Assembly (NCBI GenBank): GCA_027492415.1 | Contig: JAPUEV010000283.1 | Span: 1 to 5,752, forward strand | Reading direction: 5' to 3' | Length of the DNA: 5,752 nucleotides | Origin: Ignavibacteria bacterium | Lineage (GTDB): Bacteria; Bacteroidota; Ignavibacteria; Tepidaquicellales; OLB5 | Shown: piece after piece, positions 1 through 5,624 of the stretch | How positions within the stretch are numbered: position 1 is the stretch's first letter | Layout of the letters: each line of letters opens with the position of its first letter | Made by a program: the position numbers and the translations under genes | Notes under the pieces: model-generated | What the model was told of the DNA's origin: nothing | Databases searched by the model: none | The model's input: only the letters and a program-made list of their open reading frames with translations

Positions 1-392
1 GCTTCGCCTATTACAACAATCTCTGCTTTCGGATTGCCTACACCGAAAACAAAATTTGTCCTGGTCTTCCATAAGTCGCATTTTTTGCAGTCCTTAATTT
101 TGTTATTCAGCTCTTCAAGCGTTTCGGAAAATTCCCATTCTTCACGCTTTATGTTCTCATTGCCGAAAATGTCAATTTCAGCTACTGCTGATTTATCTTT
201 TACAGGAGCAGCGTTTGATGTTACCTTTTTCTTTTTTACAGGCATAGTTTCTGTTTGCGGTAATTGCGGTTCAGCCTGAATATTTTCAGGTACATCTGTA
301 TCAATATAAAGCTTATTATTATAGAACCTGTCAAAATTCTTTATAATACCTTCTGCTTCGGTTATCAGATTATTTACTTTTTCTGTGCTCAA
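1..392 (-). CDS. Uracil-DNA glycosylase, family 4 (N-terminal part, runs off the window)
   Basis: This is the first ~131 residues of a family-4 (UdgA-type, iron-sulfur) uracil-DNA glycosylase, which removes uracil from DNA at the start of base excision repair. Residues 102-105 read CKKC, the first two cysteine ligands expected for the [4Fe-4S] cluster. They are followed by TNFVFGVGNPKAEIVVIGEA (112-131), the family's VFG.GNP...IGEAPG active-site region, cut off at base 1. Ahead of the core are a predicted helix (about residues 5-30) and a low-complexity linker containing KKKK (53-56). The remaining cluster ligands and the C-terminal half lie outside the window. The start is a TTG at 392-390, two bases after the coaBC stop. 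It is the only conventional start codon between an in-frame TAA upstream and the helix; the first in-frame ATG (245-243) would remove that helix. No Shine-Dalgarno sequence is visible, so translational coupling to coaBC is likely. The family call is firm and the TTG start moderately so. Confidence 0.88.
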   Translation of the reverse strand, partial: MSTEKVNNLITEAEGIIKNFDRFYNNKLYIDTDVPENIQAEPQLPQTETMPVKKKKVTSNAAPVKDKSAVAEIDIFGNENIKREEWEFSETLEELNNKIKDCKKCDLWKTRTNFVFGVGNPKAEIVVIGE

Positions 393-394
393 TA

Positions 395-1612
395 TTACAG
401 TTTTACTATGTTATCTAGTATCTTTTGCGCAGCTTCATACTTAGTCATTTTATCGTAGGGAGTGATATTCATATCCTTATCAATAATTGTTATAATATTG
501 GTATCTGTCATAAATCCTGCGCCTTCATTGCGGGGATTATTTACAATAATCAAATCAAGATTTTTCCTTGTGATCTTATCTTTTGCGTATTCAATTTCAT
601 TTTCGGTTTCAAGCGCAAATCCAACCAGCTTATAGCCTGATTTATTTTTTCCGCAATATTCCAATATATCCACAGTACGTTCGGTTTCAATTGAATAATT
701 TTCTCCGGTAGATTTTTTTATCTTACCTTTTACAATAATCTTTGGCTTATAATCAGCCACTGCTGCGGACATTATTGCAAAATCAACACAATTTATATTT
801 GCTTTAACGGCATTCAACATATCTTCAGCAGTATTCACATTAACACGGTTTACATGTTTAGGAGTTTTTAGCATAGTTGGTCCGCTAATAAGCGTTACTT
901 CAGCTCCCCTTTGAACGGCAGCTTTAGCAATATTAAAACCCATTTTCCCGCTGGAGTAATTTCCGATAAAGCGTACTTCATCGATAGGCTCATAGGTCGG
1001 ACCCGCTGTTATGAGAATTTTTTTACCTTCAAGATCTTTCTTTGTGCCGGAAAGGATTTCTGATGTGAAGGCAAATATAGTTTGCGGTTCAGGCAGCCTG
1101 CCGATTCCCGTTAGGCCGCTTGCCAGCTCACCTGACTCAGGCTCAATAACCCAATAGCCAAGCTCCTTAAGTGCTGAAACGTTATTTGATGTAGCTTCAT
1201 TCAGGTACATATCTTCATCCATAGCAGGTGAAATAACTACGGGACAGCGTGCAGATAGCACTGTTGCCGTCAGAAAGTTATCACTGATACCATGAACAAT
1301 TTTGGCAATTGTATTGGCAGTTGCGGGAGCTACTATAAAGACATCAGCCCACAAACCTGTATAGATATGCCATGTTTTGGTTTCAACAGTAACAGAAGCT
1401 TTAGCATCAACTTCGGGGAAGATATTTATCATTACTTCGTTGCCGGAGAGCGCTGAAAGGGTGACAGGTGATACAAAATTTAAAGCGGAGGGCGTCATTA
1501 TTACTTTGACTTCCGCTCCGCTTTTTTTATATAATCTTACAAGCTCGCAGCATTTATAAGCTGCTATTCCCCCGGTGATACCAAGTAATATTTTTTTTCC
1601 TTTTAGCTGCAT
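395..1612 (-). CDS. coaBC: Bifunctional phosphopantothenoylcysteine decarboxylase / phosphopantothenate-cysteine ligase
   Basis: CoaBC (Dfp) carries out two steps of coenzyme A synthesis in the cytoplasm. Its C-terminal CoaB half joins cysteine to 4'-phosphopantothenate using CTP, and its N-terminal FMN-dependent CoaC half decarboxylates the product to 4'-phosphopantetheine. The 405-residue length is normal. CoaC (about 1-185) shows GITGGIAAYK (11-20), the catalytic His82 in TWHI, APATANT (96-102), PAMDEDMY (129-136) and GELASGLTGIGR (161-172). CoaB (about 195-405) shows ITAGPT (201-206), SSGKMG (220-225), AAVADYKP (283-290), KIKK (297-300), GFALET (331-336) and the KxxDxIVxN element (350-358). 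Two residues differ from the E. coli enzyme: Asp132 replaces the Asn of PxMN, and Ser165 replaces the Cys of the active-site flap. I believe this is usual in Bacteroidota-like lineages, but I cannot check it here. The gene lies 54 bp after rpoZ and 2 bp before the UDG start, consistent with one operon. Confidence 0.97.
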   Translation of the reverse strand: MQLKGKKILLGITGGIAAYKCCELVRLYKKSGAEVKVIMTPSALNFVSPVTLSALSGNEVMINIFPEVDAKASVTVETKTWHIYTGLWADVFIVAPATANTIAKIVHGISDNFLTATVLSARCPVVISPAMDEDMYLNEATSNNVSALKELGYWVIEPESGELASGLTGIGRLPEPQTIFAFTSEILSGTKKDLEGKKILITAGPTYEPIDEVRFIGNYSSGKMGFNIAKAAVQRGAEVTLISGPTMLKTPKHVNRVNVNTAEDMLNAVKANINCVDFAIMSAAVADYKPKIIVKGKIKKSTGENYSIETERTVDILEYCGKNKSGYKLVGFALETENEIEYAKDKITRKNLDLIIVNNPRNEGAGFMTDTNIITIIDKDMNITPYDKMTKYEAAQKILDNIVKL

Positions 1613-1666
1613 CCAAATTAAAGATTATAGTACATTGATAGAACCGGTAAATAAATTAAAACTATT

Positions 1667-1969
1667 TTAGTCTTCTGTATTTTCGCTTCTTACCCTGAAC
1701 TCAAGCTGGTCATTTAAAAGCTCATTAAGACCGCTTTCAGTGGTTTTAGGCCGAACTTCAAATTCAACACTGATATTCATTTTATCTTTGCTTACCACAG
1801 AGTCATCGCTGTCGTCATCAACTTTAATTAAAGGCTCAACGCGAGTGTTGTATTCAAGCTTCTGTTCATCGTTTATCTGTCTTGCTCTTTTAGCTGAAAC
1901 AACTACAGCTTCGTAGATATTTCCCGCTTTTGATTCAACTTCTTCGATTTCAAGAGGTGTTATTCTCAT
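1667..1969 (-). CDS. rpoZ: DNA-directed RNA polymerase omega subunit (Rpb6-like)
   Basis: A 100-residue omega subunit, which binds and stabilises the beta-prime subunit of RNA polymerase. The recognisable core is NIYEAVVVSAKRARQINDEQ (residues 17-36), which fits the omega/Rpb6 pattern of an N-terminal helix followed by the conserved AKRARQI segment. After the core come an acidic stretch (DDDSDDS, 51-57) and a C-terminal section (about 64-95) rich in alternating hydrophobic residues; I see no separate domain there. The protein is close in size to E. coli omega (91 residues), but the acidic insert is not typical of the proteobacterial protein. Position supports the call: it sits between gmk and coaBC, the place rpoZ occupies in many genomes. 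It has the best ribosome binding site in the window. Its start is 16 bp after the gmk stop, so it is probably co-transcribed with gmk and coaBC. Confidence 0.93.
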   Translation of the reverse strand: MRITPLEIEEVESKAGNIYEAVVVSAKRARQINDEQKLEYNTRVEPLIKVDDDSDDSVVSKDKMNISVEFEVRPKTTESGLNELLNDQLEFRVRSENTED

Positions 1970-1975
1970 TTATTG

Positions 1976-1982
1976 CTCCTTA
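1976..1982 (-). promoter_or_regulatory. Strong Shine-Dalgarno sequence of rpoZ
   Basis: The coding strand reads TAAGGAG here, six bases before the rpoZ ATG. This is close to the anti-Shine-Dalgarno complement at normal spacing and fixes the rpoZ start. The other genes in the window have weak or no such motif (for example gmk, coaBC, SDR and UDG), so omega may be translated more efficiently than its operon partners. That last point is inference. Confidence 0.75.
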
Positions 1983-1985
1983 AGT

Positions 1986-2543
1986 TTACTGCTTATTGCT
2001 TATATTATTTTTAATTATTTTTTCAACTTCTTTAACTGCGCTTTCAAGGCCTTTGCTGTTATCAACAATATGATCGAACTTCTCTTTTAACTCAACTTCC
2101 ATCTTTATCCTTGATGCGCGTTTTTCTATCTGCTCTTCGGTTTCTGTGTTCCTGTTCTTCAGCCTGCGTACAAGCTCTTCATAAGGAACATCAATAAATA
2201 CCGTAACAGCTTCGGGGTACATTTTTTTGATAGATAATGCACCTTTAACATCTACATCAAATATCATATGCTTATTGCTTTTCAGGAACGGCTCAGCTTC
2301 ACTCTTTAAAGTACCGTAATAATTACCGTGTACTTCTTCGGTTTCAATGAACTCATTGTTAGCTTTTTTGCTTAAAAATTCATCCATGGAAATAAAGTGA
2401 TAATCTTTGCCGTCAGTTTCGTTTGGTCTTTTACTGCGGGTAGTTGCTGAAACAGAAAACGCAAGATCCGGGAAAATTTTGAATAATTCGTGGATAATTG
2501 TCGTTTTTCCAGCCCCGCTTGGCGCGCATATTACAAAGAGCAT
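1986..2543 (-). CDS. gmk: Guanylate kinase
   Basis: Guanylate kinase transfers a phosphate from ATP to GMP (or dGMP) to make GDP (dGDP), an essential step in guanine nucleotide supply and in GMP salvage. The 185-residue protein begins directly with the P-loop strand: APSGAGKT (7-14) binds ATP phosphates. The GMP-binding region is visible as SVSATTRSKRPNETDGKDYHF (starting at residue 30), followed by ETEEVHGNYYGT (67-78) and FDVDVKGA (95-102). The lid and C-terminal part include RRLKNRNTETEEQIEKR (from 126), the usual RL..R..E....I..R pattern. The ATG at 2543 is well supported: an in-frame TAG lies nine bases upstream, and the protein starts at the expected place relative to the P-loop. No clear Shine-Dalgarno sequence is visible. 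The 192-bp gap to yicC is the longest inside the yicC-coaBC group, so a separate promoter for gmk-rpoZ-coaBC is possible, though I see no convincing one. Confidence 0.97.
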   Translation of the reverse strand: MLFVICAPSGAGKTTIIHELFKIFPDLAFSVSATTRSKRPNETDGKDYHFISMDEFLSKKANNEFIETEEVHGNYYGTLKSEAEPFLKSNKHMIFDVDVKGALSIKKMYPEAVTVFIDVPYEELVRRLKNRNTETEEQIEKRASRIKMEVELKEKFDHIVDNSKGLESAVKEVEKIIKNNISNKQ

Positions 2544-2685
2544 ATTTGCCTAATCTTAAATATCGTTATTTTTTTGGTTTATTAAAAGTCTGAAAATAAT
2601 GCTGAAATATTGATGATTTTTGTTATTTTGTGCTTTTACAGAGTCCTTAAATAAATGAGGTAATGCTATTATTATGAAGTATGGA

Positions 2686-2703
2686 TTCCCGCATTCGCGG
2701 GAA
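2686..2703. repeat. Palindromic REP-like element, TTCCCGC - 4-nt loop - GCGGGAA
   Basis: A perfect inverted repeat with 7-bp arms around the loop ATTC lies in the yicC-gmk gap, about 33 bp past the yicC stop. It is strikingly G+C-rich for its surroundings. The flanks (GGA before, AAGACA after) resemble a common dispersed palindrome of the form GGATTCCCGC...GCGGGAATGACA, with one outer base pair lost (A2685 against A2704). No T-run follows on the minus strand, so it is not a classical terminator for yicC, although the hairpin could stabilise the 3' end of the yicC transcript. Whether it is repeated elsewhere in the genome cannot be seen from this window. Confidence 0.65.
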
Positions 2704-2735
2704 AGACAATTATAAATAACAATCATAAATGAGAA

Positions 2736-3617
2736 TTACTCAATATTTGCCAATTGTTCTTTTATCTTCTCGAGCTCTTCCTTCATTTCCACAACGAACT
2801 GTGAAATATTGGAGCTGTTGGATTTTGATGCAATTGTATTGATCTCACGGTTAAGCTCCTGCACCAGGAAATTAAGCCTGCGTCCGGAAAGCTCTTTCTG
2901 CTTTACGTTATTCTTAAAGTAATTGATATGAGATTTCGCCCTTGTCACCTCTTCGGTGATATCAAGCCTGTCGCTAATCATAATAAGCTCATACTCAAGC
3001 CTGTTATTATCAGCCTGGATATTTGCTTCATCTATAAGCTTGGCAACTTTATCAAGCATCTTTTTCTTGGTTTCGCCTACATTCTTTTCAGAGAGATTTA
3101 CAACAGTATCAAGCTTCTTTTCAATTGAGCTTACCCTGCCAAGGATATCTTTTTCAAGCACCTTGCCTTCTTTGGCTTTCATTTCAACAAGATCACTTAC
3201 AGCAGCAGTAAATACTTTTTTGATATCGCCCCAGTACTCAGCTATATCATCATTGTTCTCGCCTTTAAATATTTCAGAGAACTTAAGAATATGCTCCAGC
3301 CTGATCTCTTCTTTTATGCCTGTAGCTTTTTTTATGCCGGTTAAGAGCTTGTGATATTCCTTTACAGCCTCGGGTTTAACCTGCAGAGTTACTTCTGAAG
3401 CAGAATTCTTTTCAATGGAAAGCATTGCGGAAATTTTTCCGCGTGATATTTTCTGGCCGATAAGCTCTTTTACATCTGACTCTTTATCGCTGAAAACCAT
3501 TGGAAGCCTGCAGTTAACTTCAAGATATTTGCTGTTAATGCTGCGAAGCTCGACCGATACTTTCATTTTCTTCATAGATTTGGAAGCTTTTCCAAATCCT
3601 GTCATGCTTATTATCAT
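2736..3617 (-). CDS. yicC: YicC/YloC-family endoribonuclease
   Basis: A 293-residue YicC-family protein. Members have been reported as endoribonucleases (B. subtilis YloC) and, in E. coli, as a factor in degradation of the small RNA RyhB; the target in this organism is unknown. The N-terminal signature SMTGFG is at residues 4-9, followed by VELRSINSKYLEVNCRLP (22-39). The C-terminal DUF1732-type region contains DITEEVTRAKSHI (219-231) and the family hallmark GRRLNFLVQELNREINTI (245-262), continuing into ASKSN. Between them is a long charged helical region (about 140-205) that probably forms a coiled coil; this is inferred from its heptad-like E/K/L content. Length matches E. coli YicC (287). 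No signal peptide or membrane segment is present. Position immediately upstream of gmk and rpoZ matches the widely conserved order. The start ATG gives MIISMTGFG, the normal N-terminus; the ribosome binding site is weak. Confidence 0.95.
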   Translation of the reverse strand: MIISMTGFGKASKSMKKMKVSVELRSINSKYLEVNCRLPMVFSDKESDVKELIGQKISRGKISAMLSIEKNSASEVTLQVKPEAVKEYHKLLTGIKKATGIKEEIRLEHILKFSEIFKGENNDDIAEYWGDIKKVFTAAVSDLVEMKAKEGKVLEKDILGRVSSIEKKLDTVVNLSEKNVGETKKKMLDKVAKLIDEANIQADNNRLEYELIMISDRLDITEEVTRAKSHINYFKNNVKQKELSGRRLNFLVQELNREINTIASKSNSSNISQFVVEMKEELEKIKEQLANIE

Positions 3618-3631
3618 TTAATATTTCCCGG

Positions 3632-3679
3632 TTTAATTCCGTTTAGTTTTAATTCCGTTTAGTTTTAATTCCGTTTAAA
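3632..3679. repeat. Tandem repeat, three 16-bp units, overlapping the LOG-gene stop
   Basis: Units TTTAATTCCGTTTAGT occupy 3632-3647 and 3648-3663 exactly. A third unit, 3664-3679, matches in its first 14 bases. The third unit encodes the last residues of the LOG protein (...KRN) and its TAA stop; the other two fill most of the 47-bp gap to yicC. On the coding strand each unit contains two TAA triplets in different frames, and the 16-bp period shifts frame, so the array closes every reading frame. It looks like a local duplication of the 3' end of the LOG gene. No regulatory role is evident, but the array sits directly in front of yicC and sets the spacing between the two genes. Confidence 0.9.
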
Positions 3680-4540
3680 TTTTAATTTCTTTTTTTCCTT
3701 CGGTGTAATTGTCGCTTTCTGGTTGAAGAGACTTACGGGTTTCTGCATGTAAAGTTTCTGAAGATCATTTTTAATATACTCAAAGGCTTCTTCAACTGTT
3801 TCAGCTATATGGAAAAGCTTAAGGTCATCTTTATCAATGAGCCTTTTATTGGCAAGCTCTTCCATGTTAATTATCCTGTTCCAGAACAGCTTATCATAAA
3901 TTACAATAGGCATTTTCTTTCTGATCTTCTTGGTCTGTATGAGTGTTAAGAGCTCGAAAAGCTCATCAAGCGTACCAAAACCGCCGGGCATTATCACCAG
4001 CGCTTTTGCAAGGTAAGCGAACCAGAACTTGCGCATAAAGAAGTAGTGGAATTCAAAATTAAGCGCCGGGGTAATGTATGGGTTGGGATTCTGTTCGAAC
4101 GGCAGGCTGATATTTAGTCCGATCGACTTGCCGCCTGCTTTCTTTGCTCCCCTGTTTGATGCTTCCATAATACCGGGTCCACCGCCAGAGCAAATCACAA
4201 ACCTGTTGCCGGGCTCCTGTTTAATTGACCACTCAGTAAGCATTGCAGAGAGCTTTACAGTATCTTCGTAGTAACGTGACATTTCAAGGTCAACTTCAGC
4301 ATTCAGTAAATGCTTTTTGTTTGGATTCTTGAATTTCTTTAAAGCTGTAAGCTTTTTGTTTGCAACGCTCTTTGGCAATAGCCTTGCAGAGCCGTAGAAT
4401 ACAATTGTATCCCTGACATTCTCTTTTCTGAACCTGTACTGCGGCTCCATGTATTCCGCCACAATACGCAATGAGCGCGCCGCGGGGCTTTTAAGGAATT
4501 TTTCGTCACTGTATGCTTTTGGTGCTTTAGCTAATGCCAT
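3665..4540 (-). CDS. LOG family (TIGR00730-type) Rossmann-fold nucleotide phosphoribohydrolase
   Basis: A 291-residue protein of the LOG (Lonely Guy / 'lysine decarboxylase-like') family. Characterised members hydrolyse the N-glycosidic bond of nucleoside 5'-monophosphates, releasing base and ribose 5-phosphate; examples are plant LOG on cytokinin ribotides and E. coli PpnN on purine and pyrimidine monophosphates. The substrate here is unknown, and old 'lysine decarboxylase' labels should not be used. Visible motifs are FYGSAR (48-53), SGGGPGIMEASNRGA (118-132), the Arg-Lys pair in FFMRKFWF (167-174) and the hallmark PGGFGTLDELFE (185-196). The first ~40 residues and a Lys-rich tail (about 275-291) lie outside the core. 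The protein is longer than plant LOG (about 215) and shorter than PpnN (454). An AAGAGAT motif six or so bases before the ATG is a possible weak ribosome binding site. The stop codon lies inside a 16-bp tandem repeat. yicC follows 47 bp downstream. Confidence 0.93.
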   Translation of the reverse strand: MALAKAPKAYSDEKFLKSPAARSLRIVAEYMEPQYRFRKENVRDTIVFYGSARLLPKSVANKKLTALKKFKNPNKKHLLNAEVDLEMSRYYEDTVKLSAMLTEWSIKQEPGNRFVICSGGGPGIMEASNRGAKKAGGKSIGLNISLPFEQNPNPYITPALNFEFHYFFMRKFWFAYLAKALVIMPGGFGTLDELFELLTLIQTKKIRKKMPIVIYDKLFWNRIINMEELANKRLIDKDDLKLFHIAETVEEAFEYIKNDLQKLYMQKPVSLFNQKATITPKEKKKLKFKRN

Positions 4541-4593
4541 TGTTATCTCTTATTCTAAAAATTAAAACTTATTTGTTTATTCTCAATATACCC

Positions 4594-4644
4594 TGATTAA
4601 TTAATTTCCTGTTTACCTGATCATATTTTATAATTAATTAATCA
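4594..4644. repeat. 13-bp perfect inverted repeat upstream of the LOG gene
   Basis: The arms 4594-4606 (TGATTAATTAATT) and 4632-4644 are exact reverse complements, separated by 25 bases. The arms are nearly pure A+T and are built on the self-palindromic TTAATTAA, so some of the symmetry could arise by chance in A+T-rich DNA. It lies about 54-104 bp upstream of the LOG start, a position compatible with an operator, but also downstream of the SDR gene. I cannot choose between a binding site, a weak hairpin and no function. Confidence 0.5.
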
Positions 4645-4651
4645 TTATTAT

Positions 4652-4757
4652 TTGTTCATTGCTAATTGTTCATTGCTGATTGCTCATTACTAATTGCTCA
4701 TTACTAATTGTTCATTACTAATTGTTCATTGCTAATTGCTCATTACTAATTGTTCAG
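4652..4757. repeat. 7/14-bp tandem repeat array overlapping the SDR stop codon
   Basis: Seven full 14-bp units of consensus TTGYTCATTRCTAA run from 4652 to 4749, followed by a partial unit (TTGTTCA plus G) to 4757. Each 14-mer is itself two related heptamers (TTGYTCA and TTRCTAA), so the array can be read as 15 heptamers of the form TTRYTMA with one variant (TTGCTGA). The last unit carries the final codons and the TAG stop of the SDR gene; the rest lies downstream of that gene. On the coding strand a typical unit (TTAGTAATGAGCAA) contains TAG, TAA and TGA consecutively in one frame, and SDR ends Asn-Asn-TAG-TAA-TGA. Heptamer arrays of this style resemble the short tandemly repeated repetitive sequences described in cyanobacteria; relatedness is not implied. 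Confidence 0.93.
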
Positions 4758-5474
4758 CAGTCTTCCGCCATCAATGGGAATTACATGACCCGTTAGATAG
4801 CTGCAATCAATAATGAATTTTACAGCTGAAATAATATCCGCAGGTGAGCCGTATTTCTTCAGCGGTATCTTTGTTACATCAATTTTCTGCGGAGTACCTT
4901 TTTCTTCACCTTCGATAATAATCGTACCCGGTGCAATTGCATTCACCCTTATTTTGGGAGCAAGTCTCCTTGCTAAAAGGTAGGTAAGCTTTATTACACC
5001 TGTTTTTGAGATACTGTAAGGAAAATACCCTGTCCAGTTCTGCAAACCGCCGAGAGATGCAATGTTGATTATCAGCGGAGCTTTTGATTTATTGAGATAC
5101 TTCAGTGAAAACTGTGTAACAAACAACGGCGCTTTCAGATTAACACCAATTGTATCATCAAAAAGCTTTTCTGTGATATCAGTGAACTCAACTTTTTTAA
5201 TTATACCTGAATTATTCACAAGAAGGTCAATTTTTTTGAAATCACTGCCTATTTTACTGATAGTGGCTTTTAGTTTTGTAATGTTCTTAAGGTCACAGTT
5301 ATAAAACTTATATTTTACGCCAAACTTATCAAGATCAGCGGAGGTTTTCTTTAATTCTGCCTTAGTGCTGGAGTTATAAATGATAGCCAGGTTATAACCC
5401 ATACCGCCAAGCGCCAGTGATATTTTCTTCCCAAGCCGTCTTGCTCCCCCTGTAATAAGCGCAGATTTATTCAT
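4746..5474 (-). CDS. Short-chain dehydrogenase/reductase (SDR) family oxidoreductase
   Basis: A complete 242-residue classical SDR, a cytoplasmic NAD(P)(H)-dependent oxidoreductase. The cofactor loop is TGGARRLG (8-15), Asp61 (CDL) fits the adenine-contacting position, and NNSG (87-90) replaces the common NNAG. The catalytic set is complete: Asn112, Ser140, Tyr153 and Lys157 in YSISK. The C-terminus has RVNAIAPG (176-183) and the usual TGHVIPIDGG (228-237). The arginine pair in the cofactor loop is characteristic of NADPH-preferring pteridine-reductase/FolM-like SDRs and also of some FabG-like enzymes, so a pterin, folate or 3-oxoacyl substrate is possible; none can be assigned. No gene of a specific pathway is next to it. 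The ATG at 5474 has no visible Shine-Dalgarno sequence but starts immediately before the Rossmann strand. The gene is 74 bp after the tRNA and 205 bp before LOG. Its last codons and stop lie in a tandem repeat. Confidence 0.93.
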   Translation of the reverse strand: MNKSALITGGARRLGKKISLALGGMGYNLAIIYNSSTKAELKKTSADLDKFGVKYKFYNCDLKNITKLKATISKIGSDFKKIDLLVNNSGIIKKVEFTDITEKLFDDTIGVNLKAPLFVTQFSLKYLNKSKAPLIINIASLGGLQNWTGYFPYSISKTGVIKLTYLLARRLAPKIRVNAIAPGTIIIEGEEKGTPQKIDVTKIPLKKYGSPADIISAVKFIIDCSYLTGHVIPIDGGRLLNN

Positions 5475-5497
5475 TTACAGATGAAAATATTAATTTT

Positions 5498-5536
5498 AAA
5501 GCCAAATATTCCTTTGGCATTTGGAATTTTGGCTTT
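5498..5536. terminator. Hairpin between tRNA-Arg and the SDR gene, possible terminator or leader structure
   Basis: AAAGCCAAATATTCC (5498-5512) pairs with GGAATTTTGGCTTT (5523-5536) around a 10-base loop, leaving a single-base bulge. On the minus strand the hairpin begins 12 bases past the tRNA 3' end and ends 23 bases before the SDR start. It is followed by an A/T-mixed stretch rather than a clean U-run, so intrinsic termination is only one reading; tRNA 3'-end processing or an SDR leader hairpin are others. The pairing itself is clear. Confidence 0.5.
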
Positions 5537-5548
5537 GAGATTGTTTTG

Positions 5549-5622
5549 TACCCTCGACAGGAGTCGAACCTGTGGCCTGCGGTTTAGGAAACCGACGCTC
5601 TATCCTACTGAGCTACGAGGGC
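5549..5622 (-). tRNA. tRNA-Arg, anticodon CCU
   Basis: A 74-nt tRNA folds as a standard cloverleaf. The acceptor stem is GCCCTCG with CGAGGGT (the 1-72 pair is G-U), positions 8-9 are TA, and the D-stem is GCTC/GAGC with GG in the loop. The anticodon loop TTCCTAA gives anticodon CCT, which reads the arginine codon AGG. The T-arm is ACAGG-TTCGACT-CCTGT, and the discriminator base is A. The outermost anticodon-stem pair (27-43) is a T-C mismatch; the other four pairs are intact. CCA is not encoded (the genomic bases after the discriminator are CAA), so it must be added by a nucleotidyltransferase. A hairpin lies 12 bases downstream. Immediately outside the 5' end begins a repeated region that contains copies of this tRNA's D-arm. 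Confidence 0.96.
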
Positions 5623-5624
5623 AA

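Noticed and set aside
34..458. Plus-strand open frames opposite the UDG and the coaBC 3' end
   Set aside because: These are low-complexity, Ser/Phe/Ile-rich antisense frames over clearly coding minus-strand genes.
1602..1650. Promoter-like TATAAT on the minus strand (1624-1629) just before coaBC, with TTTACC 16 bases upstream
   Set aside because: It lies only 12 bases from the coaBC ATG, which would leave almost no leader, and the -35 match is poor. The gene is well placed for read-through from rpoZ, and the host sigma factor may not use this consensus.
2544..2735. Promoter, riboswitch or small gene in the gap between yicC and gmk
   Set aside because: Apart from the palindrome I see only A+T-rich sequence with stops in every frame and no convincing promoter or aptamer-like structure.
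2956..3354. Plus-strand open frame of 132 codons opposite yicC
   Set aside because: It is the antisense shadow of yicC, rich in Ser/Leu/Phe as expected from reversed Lys/Glu/Leu codons, and has no recognisable domain or ribosome binding site.
4652..4757. CRISPR array
   Set aside because: The units are directly adjacent 7/14-mers with no unique spacers and no cas genes nearby.
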